From Streptoverticillium olivoreticuli subsp. olivoreticuli (lineage in GTDB: Bacteria; Actinomycetota; Actinomycetes; Streptomycetales; Streptomycetaceae): a stretch of 64,000 nt of DNA. A model generated the notes under the pieces. It saw nothing but the letters and a program-made list of their open reading frames with translations, did not search any database and was not told the origin of the DNA. The position numbers and the translations under genes are program-made. The stretch covers positions 7,405,501 through 7,469,500 of the forward strand of contig NZ_CP031455.1 of the NCBI RefSeq assembly GCF_003391135.1. The letters are read 5' to 3'. Shown piece by piece: positions 40,991 through 49,498 of the stretch (position 1 is the stretch's first letter; every line of letters begins with the position of its first letter).

Positions 40991-42173
40991 CGTTCCGGGC
41001 AGCGTTGTGGTCGGCGTTGCCCGACCAGCCGCAGTCCGGGTTCTTGCACACGAACACGGCCTGGCTCTCCCGGCTGCCCGGCGTGATGACACCGCACACC
41101 GAGCAGCGCTGGGAGGTACCGGGAGCGGGGACCTTGACCAGGGTGCCGCCGCGCCGGGCAAGCTTGTAGCCGAGCATCACGACCATGCGGCCCCACGCTT
41201 CAGCGTGGATGGACCGGTTGAGGCCGGACTTCTGGGCGACGTTCTTCCCTGGCCGGTCCACCGTTCCTCTGGAGGATCTGACCATGTTCGTGACCCGCAA
41301 TGCTTCCACCACCACGGTGCTGTAGGTGTCGGCGATACGGGTGGTGGTCTTGTGCTGCCAGTCCAGGTGCCTGCGCTTGGCTTTCGCGCGAAGCGCCTGG
41401 ATCTGGTCATAGGTGCGGTGCAGGCGGCGGCTCGTGCGTTCGCCGGGTTTGCGGTGCTGTTTGCGCCGGGCAGCCCGCTGTTCCAAGCGCAGGAGTTTTT
41501 CCTGTTCCCTTGCGGTCAGCCACTCGCCGTGAGTCCTGGTGCTGCCGTCCGAGAGGGCGATGGGCACAGCGACACCCACATCGATGCCGACCTCGGGACC
41601 GCTGTGCGGCCCCGGTTGGGGTTCCACGGTCTGGACGCGGAAGGCGATGTGCCAGCCAAGCGCGTCCTTGACCAGCCGCGCACCGGTGATCCGAGTGTCC
41701 GCATCGGCCCGCTTGCCCACCGGCAGATCTTTGGTCCAGCGGAAGCGGGCACGGCCCACCTTGGGAATATTGGCCATGCCCCATCTGCGGTGCACGCGGA
41801 CGATGTTCAGATCACGGCCCTGCGGAATGTCCACCGACATCACCGACCGGACACGGGACTTGAAGCCGGGTGCCTCCGCCCGGCCTTCCCAGCAGTTGAC
41901 CCACGCCCGGTAGTACGTCTTCAGTACCGCCTGGGCCGCTTGTGCGGGAAGCGCGGCAAGGAAACCGATGTCCTTGCGGGCCTGGCGGATCGCGGCATCC
42001 GCGTTCGCTAGAGTCCGCTTCTCCTTCGGCATCATCCGCCACCACGCGTGCAGAAGATTCCACAGCGTACGAGCAGCATGCGCCTGCTCATCAGCCTTGC
42101 ACGCCTCGGCAGGGCGCAGCGCCAGCCGGGCACGGTGCCCGAACTGCCGCTTCTCCAAACCGAGTTCAATCAC
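40893..42173 (-). CDS. tnpB: TnpB RNA-guided nuclease (OrfB, IS605 group), apparently intact
   Basis: 426 residues from GTG 42173 (MIELGLEKRQFGHRARLALR), with TAGGA 9 nt upstream. The RuvC catalytic residues are all present: Asp198 in GIDVG, Glu290 in VVVEAL, Asp388 in NADHNAARN. The zinc ribbon cysteines C357, C360, C376 and C381 are present as well. It cuts DNA under guide-RNA direction and supports persistence of the element. The partner tnpA is dead, so the element cannot move alone, yet tnpB has no visible lesion. Confidence 0.93.
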   Translation of the reverse strand: MIELGLEKRQFGHRARLALRPAEACKADEQAHAARTLWNLLHAWWRMMPKEKRTLANADAAIRQARKDIGFLAALPAQAAQAVLKTYYRAWVNCWEGRAEAPGFKSRVRSVMSVDIPQGRDLNIVRVHRRWGMANIPKVGRARFRWTKDLPVGKRADADTRITGARLVKDALGWHIAFRVQTVEPQPGPHSGPEVGIDVGVAVPIALSDGSTRTHGEWLTAREQEKLLRLEQRAARRKQHRKPGERTSRRLHRTYDQIQALRAKAKRRHLDWQHKTTTRIADTYSTVVVEALRVTNMVRSSRGTVDRPGKNVAQKSGLNRSIHAEAWGRMVVMLGYKLARRGGTLVKVPAPGTSQRCSVCGVITPGSRESQAVFVCKNPDCGWSGNADHNAARNVLHLYRMGLALIPAAGRAVARRARRVKPAIAR

Positions 42174-42204
42174 GAAAGCAATCCTACTGTTAGCCTGCGG
42201 CGTC

Positions 42205-42621
42205 ACAGCGAAAACCCGATCCCGGCTACCGGCCGACCATCACGTCGTCTATAATCCGCGCATTCACTTGGCATTCGACATCGAGCTTCGACGCACCGCA
42301 TCACTGCACGGCACTGATGCGTCGCGAAGATACCCAGCGCGAGGTCTGCGCAGGCTTCGAGCGCAGCTGCGTGAGTTCAACGGCGAGTAGGACCACGTCC
42401 ACCTGCTCGTGCACTACCCGCCCAAAGTCGCCCTGCCCCGGCTGCTCAACTCCCTCAAGGGAGTCTCATCCCGACGACTGTGCCAGGAGTACGACAGTCA
42501 CGTCCGCCAGCGCTTGTGGGACGGCCGCTTCTGGTTGGTCTCCTACTTCGCAGGGTCCTGCGGCGACGCTCCACTCACCGCCGTCCACCAGTACATCGAG
42601 TGGCAACAACACTCGCTTTGA
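42205..42621 (+). pseudogene. tnpA: Broken Y1 transposase tnpA
   Basis: Pieces of an IS200-type transposase are spread over two frames: HHVVYNPRIHLAFDIELRR, then REDTQREVCAGFER in another frame, then QLREFNGE, an in-frame TAG at 42388-42390, and DHVHLLVHYPPKVALPRLLN to the end (QYIEWQQHSL). The HUH motif (HVH) and the catalytic Tyr region (QYIE) survive in sequence, but at least one frameshift and the stop codon destroy the gene. Confidence 0.85.
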
Positions 42622-42655
42622 CTTGTGAGTTGGAGCACTTCTCAGAACGGTCCGC

Positions 42656-43519
42656 TCAGCGGGCGTGCGGCCGGGCGGGGCGCGGGCCGGGGTAGACGCG
42701 TTCAAGCGCGTGCCAGCCGGTGTCGTGCGCGCGCACGGCCTCCTCAGCGCGGCCGCCGCCCCGCAGGCCGAACAGCCGCTTGGCGAAGAGGAGGTAGACC
42801 ACGACCGCGAGGTTGATCACCAGGGTGAGGATCTTGGTCGCGCTGATGTGCCCGGTGAGTTCGTAGACCTCGGGCACGAGCAGCACCGTGGTCGCGACGA
42901 AGGTGAGGTACTCCGCCCACCGCCGGGCCCGCCACAGCCCGACCGCCTCGACGCCTTCGAGGACGGCATAGACCGCGATCACCAGCCCGATGAGCCACAG
43001 CGTGGAGGTGTGCGCCTTGAACGCCTTGTCGAGCTCGCCGAGCAGACCGTGCCCGGACCGGCCGCTGGGGCCGCCCACACCGTTCTGCAGGGCGTCCACG
43101 ACGCGGTAGAACGGATCCTTGAGCCGGGCGCGCTCCCCGGCGAAGACGAACACGGCGACGGCCAGCACGGCGAGCACCACGAAGTGCACCATCCGGTCGA
43201 CGGCGATCAGCTGCAGGACGTACCGGTCCCGCAACGGCCTGCCCCGCAGCGGCAGTTCGATCGCCTCACGGTCCGGAGGCGTCTCGCTGCCGGGGCTCTC
43301 CGGCGGCGGGAGCGGCAGCCAGGCGTCGCAGCGCAGACAGCGGTGCCAGCGCACCCCGTCGGCCTCCCGCACGAACAGCGCGTCGCCGGGCCGCACCCGC
43401 GCGGCGTCGGTGCCCACCAGACGATGCCCGTGCAGCCCGCACTCGATCAGCTCGTACCAAAGCTTCCGCTTCCGCCGCCGCACACCGGGTGCATGCACCG
43501 TCTCCGGCTCGTCCGCCAC
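42656..43519 (-). CDS. DUF2127 membrane protein
   Basis: 287 residues from GTG 43519. An N-terminal cytoplasmic part with a CxxC pair (WHRCLRCDAWL) is followed by four helices (FVVLAVLAVAVFVFAGE; LIGLVIAVYAVLEGVEAVGLW; YLTFVATTVLLVPEVYEL; ILTLVINLAVVVYLLFAKRLF) that match DUF2127. The function is unknown. It lies 36 nt after corA on the same strand and is probably co-transcribed with it. Its 3' end is 15 nt from the insertion element. Confidence 0.85.
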   Translation of the reverse strand: MADEPETVHAPGVRRRKRKLWYELIECGLHGHRLVGTDAARVRPGDALFVREADGVRWHRCLRCDAWLPLPPPESPGSETPPDREAIELPLRGRPLRDRYVLQLIAVDRMVHFVVLAVLAVAVFVFAGERARLKDPFYRVVDALQNGVGGPSGRSGHGLLGELDKAFKAHTSTLWLIGLVIAVYAVLEGVEAVGLWRARRWAEYLTFVATTVLLVPEVYELTGHISATKILTLVINLAVVVYLLFAKRLFGLRGGGRAEEAVRAHDTGWHALERVYPGPRPARPHAR

Positions 43520-43555
43520 TGCTCCTCCTCGGTACGGGCGCTGACGAGCCTGGTG

Positions 43556-44713
43556 TCACAGCCAGTCCCGCCGCTTGAAGATGAAGTACAGACTCACACA
43601 CACCACGGCCATCAGGGCGATCGCGAACGGGTAGCCGAACGCCCAGTGCAGTTCGGGCATCGCCTGGAAGTTCATGCCGTAGATGGTGCCGACCAGCGTA
43701 GGGGCGAAGAGGATCGCCGCCCAAGACGAGATCTTCTTGATCTCCTCGTTCTGCTCGAAGCCCGCCTCGGCCAGGGCGCGCATCTCCGCGTTCTGCTGCT
43801 GGGTGACGAGGGTCGCGTTGACGGCGAGGATGTCGGCGAGGGCGGAGCGGAAGCCGTCGACGCGTTCGCTGGTGTGGGTGACGTGGTCGGCCACGTCGCG
43901 GAGGTAGCGCTGGAGCTCGTCGTCGGTGCCGTATTTCGCGAAGCCCGCCATGAGGTTGTGCAGCATGCCCACCAGGGGGCGGGTGGCGCGCTGGAACTCC
44001 ACCATCTCGCGGGCGAGTTCGTAGATGCGCCGGGAGACCTCGGGGTCGCCGCTGAAGACCTCGGTCTCGATCTCGTCGATGTCGTTCTGCACGCCCGAGA
44101 CCACGGGGGCGTAGCCGTCGACGACCGCGTCGAGGATCGCGTAGAGGACGGCCTCGGGGCCCAGGGCCAGCAGCTCGGGGGCGGCCTCCATGCGGTTGCG
44201 CACCGCGGAGAGGTCGGGGGCCGCGCCGTGCCCGACCGTGATCACGAAGTCGGGGCCGACGAAGATGTGCAGCTCGCCGAAGTCGACCTCCTCGGGGGCG
44301 TCCAGGTAGCGGGCGGCCCGCAGCACCACGAAGAGGGTGTCGCCGTAGCGCTCCAGCTTGGGGCGCTGATGGGCCTCCAGCGCGTCCTCGACGGCCAGTT
44401 GGTGGAGGTCGAACTCGTCGGCCAGCGAGAGGAGTTCGCTCTCCGAGGGCCGGTCGAGGCCGATCCAGGCCATCCCCTGCGGCTGCTCCCGCAGCCGCCG
44501 GTAGGTGTCGGCCAGCGAGGCGGGCGTGGCGACGCGGTGGCCGTCGCGGTAGACGGCGGCGTGGACGACGCTCGTGTCGGCGGTGCCGGAGCCGCTGCCG
44601 GGAGCATCCGCGGGGGCCGGGCGCCCGGAGCCGTTCGTGCGCGTCGCCGTCGGCCGCAGCCAGGAGTGTTTCTTCGGCGTGGGCCGTTCGCGGCGCGGAG
44701 GGTTCTCGGGCAT
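43556..44713 (-). CDS. corA: CorA-family magnesium/cobalt channel
   Basis: 385 residues from ATG 44713, preceded by GAGAGGGAGAG. The long cytoplasmic alpha-beta and stalk-helix part (about 60-325) ends in two membrane helices, the first followed by the selectivity motif YGMNF, the second VVCVSLYFIFKRRDWL. The basic end KRRDWL is typical of the family. The first 60 residues are an Arg/Pro-rich extension. It provides constitutive Mg2+ uptake, complementing the inducible MgtA system about 13 kb away. Confidence 0.95.
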   Translation of the reverse strand: MPENPPRRERPTPKKHSWLRPTATRTNGSGRPAPADAPGSGSGTADTSVVHAAVYRDGHRVATPASLADTYRRLREQPQGMAWIGLDRPSESELLSLADEFDLHQLAVEDALEAHQRPKLERYGDTLFVVLRAARYLDAPEEVDFGELHIFVGPDFVITVGHGAAPDLSAVRNRMEAAPELLALGPEAVLYAILDAVVDGYAPVVSGVQNDIDEIETEVFSGDPEVSRRIYELAREMVEFQRATRPLVGMLHNLMAGFAKYGTDDELQRYLRDVADHVTHTSERVDGFRSALADILAVNATLVTQQQNAEMRALAEAGFEQNEEIKKISSWAAILFAPTLVGTIYGMNFQAMPELHWAFGYPFAIALMAVVCVSLYFIFKRRDWL

Positions 44714-44843
44714 GGGGCGCTCTCCCTCTCGCTCGTTCTGGACCGCGCAACAGGATATACGGGCCAAAAGAAACGTTCGGGGCAGGTGGGGCCGATGGGG
44801 CGCGCTCCCTCGTGCGTACCGCCCCGCTCGTCATTCCCCCATG

Positions 44844-46181
44844 TCATTCCCCCACGTCGCGGCTGCGCAGATCCTCCAGCGTCTCCCGGCGTACGAGCAG
44901 CCGCGCGCGCCCCTCGGACACGGCCACGACGGGCGGCCTGCCGACGAGGTTGTACGCCGAGGCCATCGACACCTGGTACGCCCCGGCCGCCGGCACGGCC
45001 AGCACGTCGCCGGGCCGGATGTCACCGGGCAGCGCCACGTCCTCCGCGAGGACGTCACCGGCCTCGCAGTGCCGCCCCACCACGGTCGCGGACCGTGCGG
45101 GCGCGGCCGACGCCCGGCCCACCAGCCGCACCGTGTACCGCACGCCGTACAGCGCGGGCCGAGGGTTGTCGCTCATCCCGCCGTCCACGGCGACGAACGT
45201 GCGCCCGCCGGTCGACTTGACCGCCAGGACGCGGTACAGCGCCACGCCCGCGGGCCCCGCTATCCAGCGCCCCGGCTCCACCGTCAGTCTGGGCACCGGC
45301 AGGCCGAACCGGGCGCACTGCAGGGCCAGTTCGCCGGTCACCCGGGTCGCGTACAGGCTCGGGTCGAGGACCGGGTCGCCCTCCCGGTAGGCGATGGCGA
45401 AGCCGCCGCCGAGGTCCAGCTCCGGGAACGTCACCGCGTGCCGGTCGCGGAGCTCCGCGAGCAGCGCGACGAGCTTGCGGACCGCGGTGACGTACGGCCC
45501 GAGACCGGCGATCTGGGAGCCCAGGTGACAGTGCAGCCCGACGAGTTCGAGCCGCGGCTGCCCCAGGATCCGCGCCACCGCGTCCTCGGCCTCCCCGCCC
45601 GCGATCGGCAGCCCGAACTTCTGCCCCTCCACCCCCGTGCGCACGGCCGAGTGCGCCCCCGCCGCGATGCCCGGCACGACCCGCAGCAGCACCCGCTGGC
45701 GGGCGCCGGGGGGCATCTGCGCGGCGAGCGAGGCGATCTCGCCGGTGCTGTCGATGACGATCCGTCCCACGCCCAGGCGCAGCGCGTCCCGCAGGTCGGC
45801 CGGGCTCTTGGCGTTGCCGTGCAGCACGATCCGCTCGGCGGGGAAGCCGGAGAGCGCGGCGAGCTCCAGCTCACCGGCGGAGCAGACGTCCAGGCTCAGC
45901 CCCTCCTCCTCGACCCAGCGGATCATCGCGCGGGAGAGGAACGCCTTGCCCGCGTACGCGATGTCCGCGTCCGGGAGCGCGGTGCGCCAGGCGCGGGCCC
46001 GGCCCCGCACCTCGGCCTCGTCGATGACGTACGAGGGGGTGCCGAAGCGGTCGGCGAGCTCGGCGAGCGACACGCCGCCGACGGCCAGGTCGCCGGTGCG
46101 CAGGGGCCGGGTGGAGGCGGGCCACAGGGGCGTGCCCGCGTAGGGGTGGGGAGGGGCGCATGTGGTGAGAGGGAGGGACAC
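44844..46181 (-). CDS. lysA: Diaminopimelate decarboxylase
   Basis: 445 residues. This PLP enzyme performs the last step of lysine synthesis. The PLP lysine lies in YAGKAFL (about residue 79), with HCHLGSQI, DLGGGF, EPGRWI and the second active-site segment CEAGDVLAEDV of the partner subunit. A 30-residue N-terminal leader precedes the alanine-racemase-like barrel. GTG 46181 has GAAGG upstream. There are no lysine-pathway neighbours, so it may be a second copy beside a housekeeping lysA, perhaps tied to specialised metabolism. Confidence 0.92.
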   Translation of the reverse strand: MSLPLTTCAPPHPYAGTPLWPASTRPLRTGDLAVGGVSLAELADRFGTPSYVIDEAEVRGRARAWRTALPDADIAYAGKAFLSRAMIRWVEEEGLSLDVCSAGELELAALSGFPAERIVLHGNAKSPADLRDALRLGVGRIVIDSTGEIASLAAQMPPGARQRVLLRVVPGIAAGAHSAVRTGVEGQKFGLPIAGGEAEDAVARILGQPRLELVGLHCHLGSQIAGLGPYVTAVRKLVALLAELRDRHAVTFPELDLGGGFAIAYREGDPVLDPSLYATRVTGELALQCARFGLPVPRLTVEPGRWIAGPAGVALYRVLAVKSTGGRTFVAVDGGMSDNPRPALYGVRYTVRLVGRASAAPARSATVVGRHCEAGDVLAEDVALPGDIRPGDVLAVPAAGAYQVSMASAYNLVGRPPVVAVSEGRARLLVRRETLEDLRSRDVGE

Positions 46182-46217
46182 GGGAGCCTTCTTCGGTGCG
46201 GTGTGGGCGGGACGACC

Positions 46218-46625
46218 TCAGTCTCCGGACGGGCCCGGGCCTGTGTCCGGGAGCGCGGCGGGGTCCGTGGGGTGCGCCGACGGGGCCGTGAGCTGCGGGT
46301 CCACGGAGACGAGGCCCACCCCGAGGGGCGCGGCCAGGGCCCGCACGGCGGGCAGCGCCAGCCGGATGGAGGCCTGATCGGTCCCCAGAACGTCCGAAAG
46401 CCGCCGCTCCGTGGTGAAAGCGACGGCAGTGCGAGCGCCCAGCGGCGATCGGAAGACCCGGAGGGCGAAGCCGCTGGGGCAGCGCCGTACGGGGACGTAC
46501 AGCGGCAGCGCCCTGGCGCTCGCGCCGACGGGCCGGGGTGGTTCGGAGGGCTCCCCGTCGTCGGCCTGCGGGTGCTCGACGGCCGCGACGGCGGCTGCTT
46601 CGGAGGGGGTACGGCTCAGGTGCAT
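46218..46625 (-). CDS. SAV_915-family small protein
   Basis: 135 residues from ATG 46625 (MHLSRTPSEAAAVAAVEHPQ). The central block LPLYVPVRRCPSGFALRVFR, then SPLGARTAVAFTTERRLSDVLG, is the family pattern, an SseB-like fold of unknown role found widely in Streptomyces. The C-terminus is Pro/Thr-rich. Two direct repeats lie 90-136 nt upstream of the start. It is 36 nt upstream of lysA. Confidence 0.7.
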   Translation of the reverse strand: MHLSRTPSEAAAVAAVEHPQADDGEPSEPPRPVGASARALPLYVPVRRCPSGFALRVFRSPLGARTAVAFTTERRLSDVLGTDQASIRLALPAVRALAAPLGVGLVSVDPQLTAPSAHPTDPAALPDTGPGPSGD

Positions 46626-46713
46626 GACGGTCCTCGGAAAAGGTGTCGGTACGGCGGGGTGGTGCCGCCGCTCGTTCACGCTATGCCCGGGGCGCGGGCG
46701 GGGGAGCCGCTCA

Positions 46714-46761
46714 TTGACAGCCTGTTGACCCTCCGTGCCGCTCCTTTGACGACCTGTTGAC
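46714..46761. repeat. Two direct repeats upstream of the SAV_915-type gene
   Basis: TTGACAGCCTGTTGAC (46714-46729) and TTGACGACCTGTTGAC (46746-46761) start 32 nt apart, about three helical turns. They sit between the SAV_915-type start and the LuxR-type gene end, a likely promoter region. The shared CTGTTGAC also occurs in the palindrome before uraD (56311-56318). Confidence 0.5.
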
Positions 46762-46818
46762 ACGCTTGCGGCACGGGGTGTCTTCAGGGGCCCGCGCCGT
46801 CACCACGACCCGTGCCGG

Positions 46819-47658
46819 CTAGGGCAGGACCCCCGCCCGCCGGGCCGCCACCACCGCCTCCAGCCTCGTGTGCACACCCAACTTGCGCATGCCGGAGCGC
46901 AGATAGCTCTTCACCGTCTCCGGCCGGAGCCCCAGCCGCTCCGCGGCCGCCGCGTTCGTCGCGCCCGACGCCACGCACGCCAGCACGTCCACCTCGCGCG
47001 GTGACAGCTCGACGCGGACGCCTTCCACGGGCAGCGGGTGCGCGGCGGAGGCCCGCGCCAGCCGTCCGCACGCGGCGAGGAGCTCCTGCCGCAGCTCGGG
47101 GTCCTGGACCCGCTGGGCCAGCGCGCGCAGCGACCCGTGGGCCTCGCGGACCTCCTCCCACATCGCGGGGCCGTCGCTCGTCGGCCGGTGGGCGACGGAG
47201 AGCAGCCGGTGCATCTCGTCGCGCACGGCGAGCGTCTGCTCCAGCTCCCGCGCCGCGTCCACCGCGGCGGTCAGCGACCGGTCGCCGAGCGCGAGCGGCC
47301 GCCGGAGCGCGCCGTAGAGGACACCGCGCACCCGGCCCCGTACGACCACGGGCACGGCCATCACCGAACGCAGCCCCTCCGCGGCCACCGCCGCGTCGTA
47401 CTCATGGCTGATGACGTGCGAGGACTGATAGTCGGTGACGGACAGCGGCCGGGTCAGGGCGGCCGCCTTGCCGCCCAGCCCGCTGCCCGTCCGGATGGCC
47501 AGCCCGCGCAGCGCGGACGTCGTCGTGCCGGTCATGTCCGATATTCGGAACTGCCGCGAACCCGACAACAGGCCCCCGAAGGCGACCGACAGTCCCGTAC
47601 TCCTGCGCATCCGCAGCAGCGCGGCCCGTACCTCGGCCGCCCCGTCCGCATCTCCCAT
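46819..47658 (-). CDS. GAF-LuxR transcriptional regulator
   Basis: 279 residues from ATG 47658 (GTG 47661 is next to it), preceded by GGGAGGCTGTG. An N-terminal GAF-like domain (about 20-140; SVMAVPVVVRGRVRGVLYGA) is followed by a helical linker and a LuxR HTH (LSPREVDVLACVASGATNAAAAERLGLRPETVKSYLRSGMRKL, with the turn at ETVKSYLR). Such regulators in actinobacteria often control adjacent acyl-CoA metabolism genes. It is divergent from two acyl-CoA synthetase genes across 145 nt. Confidence 0.88.
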   Translation of the reverse strand: MGDADGAAEVRAALLRMRRSTGLSVAFGGLLSGSRQFRISDMTGTTTSALRGLAIRTGSGLGGKAAALTRPLSVTDYQSSHVISHEYDAAVAAEGLRSVMAVPVVVRGRVRGVLYGALRRPLALGDRSLTAAVDAARELEQTLAVRDEMHRLLSVAHRPTSDGPAMWEEVREAHGSLRALAQRVQDPELRQELLAACGRLARASAAHPLPVEGVRVELSPREVDVLACVASGATNAAAAERLGLRPETVKSYLRSGMRKLGVHTRLEAVVAARRAGVLP

Positions 47659-47803
47659 CACAGCCTCCCCATCCTGGGCACGAAGTCGGAATCTCCGTAT
47701 CCGCGAAATGCGCCTACCCCCGTCCGGGGGTGGTGAGACTCAGATCACCGTCGCACGATGCTAACCAGCGGGCCGGTGACGTGACCCGTGAACTGGAGGA
47801 CAT

Positions 47804-49498
47804 ATGACGCCCATGCAGCTGACGGACGCGGTGGAGGGCCCGGCGGGCGAGTTCCGCGCGGCGCGGGACTTCCTGCTCGCGCGGCGCACGGACTACACGG
47901 CCGCCCGCGAGGGGTTCCGCTGGCCGCGCCCGGCGGAGTTCAACTGGGCGCTGGACTGGTTCGACGCCATCGCCCGGGGCAACGACCGCACCGCGCTGTG
48001 GATCGTCGAGGAGGACGGCGGCGAGGCACGGCTGTCGTTCGACACCATGCGCCGCCGCTCCGACCAGGTCGCGAACTGGCTGCGGGAGAACGGCGTACGG
48101 GCCGGTGACCGCGTCGTGGTCATGCTCGGCAACCAGACCGAGCTGTGGGAGACCGCGCTGGCCGCGATGAAGCTGCGGGCCGTCGTCATCCCCGCCACCC
48201 CGCTGCTCGGCCCGGCCGACCTCGCCGACCGCATCGACCGCGGCCGGGCGGCCCATGTGCTCGTACGGGCCGAGGACACCGCCAAGTTCGCCGGCGTGCC
48301 CGGCGGCTACACCCGGATCGCGGTCGGCGGCGCGCCCGCCGGATGGCTCGCCTACGAGGACTCCGCGGTCGCCTCCGAGACCTTCACCCCCGACGGCCCG
48401 ACCCGCGCGGACGACACGCTGCTGCTCTACTTCACCTCCGGCACCACCGCACGCCCCAAGCTCGTCGAGCACAGCCATGTGTCGTACCCCATCGGCCATC
48501 TGACGACCATGTACTGGATCGGGCTGCGCCCCGGCGACGTCCACCTCAACATCTCCTCGCCCGGCTGGGCCAAGCACGCCTGGTCCAACCTCTTCGCCCC
48601 GTGGAACGCCGAGGCCACCGTCTTCGTGCACAACTACACCCGCTTCGACCCGGCCCGGCTGATGGCGGAGATGGACCGCTGCGCGGTCACCAGCTTCTGC
48701 GCCCCGCCCACGGTCTGGCGGATGCTCATCCAGGCCGACCTGAGCGTGCTGCGCACGCCGCCGCGCGAGGTGGTCGCGGCGGGGGAGCCGCTCAACCCCG
48801 AGGTGATCGAGACCGTACGGCGGGCGTGGGGCGTCACCATCCGGGACGGTTTCGGGCAGACGGAGACCTCCGTCCAGGTCGCCAACCCGCCCGGGCAGGC
48901 GCTCAAGACCGGCTCCATGGGCCGTCCCAGCCCCGGCTTCGCGGTCGTCCTCCTCGACCCCGTCACCGGCCGCCCGGCCGACGAGGGCGAGATCGCCCTC
49001 GATCTGAGCGAGCGGCCCGTCGGCCTGATGACCGGATACGCGGGCGACCCGGAGCGCACGGCCGAGGCGATGGAGGGCGGCTACTACCGCACCGGGGACA
49101 TCGGCGCCCGCGACGCCGACGGGTACATCACCTATGTGGGCCGCAGCGACGACGTGTTCAAGTCGAGCGACTACAAGGTGTCCCCCTTCGAGCTGGAGAG
49201 CGCGCTCCTCGAGCACGAGGCCGTCGCGGAGGCGGCCGTCGTCCCCGCCCCCGACCCGCTGCGGCTCGCCGTGCCCAAGGCCTACGTCGTGCTCGCCGAG
49301 GGCTGGGAGCCCGGCCCCGGCACCGCGAAGGCCCTCTTCGCGCACTCGCGGGCGACCCTCGCCCCGTACAAGCGCATCCGGCGGCTGGAGTTCGCCGAGC
49401 TGCCGAAGACCGTGTCCGGCAAGATCCGCCGCATCGAGCTGCGCGAGCGCACCGAGCGGGGCGGCGGAGACGAATACCGAGAGGAAGACCACCGGTGA
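47804..49498 (+). CDS. AMP-forming acyl-CoA synthetase
   Basis: 564 residues. The AMP-binding motif LLYFTSGTTARPKLVEHSH is near residue 210, the adenylate loop GFGQTET near 350, YRTGDIG near 428 and the C-terminal lysine in KTVSGKIRR near 545. The residues SSPGWAKHAWSNLFAPWNAEATV are typical of medium-chain acyl- or aryl-CoA ligases. ATG 47804 follows GGAGGA. It overlaps the next ligase by 4 nt (GTGA), so both come from one mRNA, and the divergent GAF-LuxR regulator may control it. The natural acid is unknown. Confidence 0.93.
   Translation: MTPMQLTDAVEGPAGEFRAARDFLLARRTDYTAAREGFRWPRPAEFNWALDWFDAIARGNDRTALWIVEEDGGEARLSFDTMRRRSDQVANWLRENGVRAGDRVVVMLGNQTELWETALAAMKLRAVVIPATPLLGPADLADRIDRGRAAHVLVRAEDTAKFAGVPGGYTRIAVGGAPAGWLAYEDSAVASETFTPDGPTRADDTLLLYFTSGTTARPKLVEHSHVSYPIGHLTTMYWIGLRPGDVHLNISSPGWAKHAWSNLFAPWNAEATVFVHNYTRFDPARLMAEMDRCAVTSFCAPPTVWRMLIQADLSVLRTPPREVVAAGEPLNPEVIETVRRAWGVTIRDGFGQTETSVQVANPPGQALKTGSMGRPSPGFAVVLLDPVTGRPADEGEIALDLSERPVGLMTGYAGDPERTAEAMEGGYYRTGDIGARDADGYITYVGRSDDVFKSSDYKVSPFELESALLEHEAVAEAAVVPAPDPLRLAVPKAYVVLAEGWEPGPGTAKALFAHSRATLAPYKRIRRLEFAELPKTVSGKIRRIELRERTERGGGDEYREEDHR

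Larger units (their letters stand above)
40857..42641. mobile_element. IS200/IS605-group element with divergent tnpA remnant and intact tnpB
   Basis: The element is bounded by GAAGTGCTC (40857-40865) and its inverse GAGCACTTC (42633-42641). A 9-bp hairpin (40865-40884) lies inside the tnpB-side end, as expected for ends recognised by Y1 transposases. It contains tnpB on the minus strand and a broken tnpA on the plus strand. The left flank is the truncated membrane-protein pseudogene. The exact cleavage sites cannot be fixed without an empty-site comparison. Confidence 0.7.
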
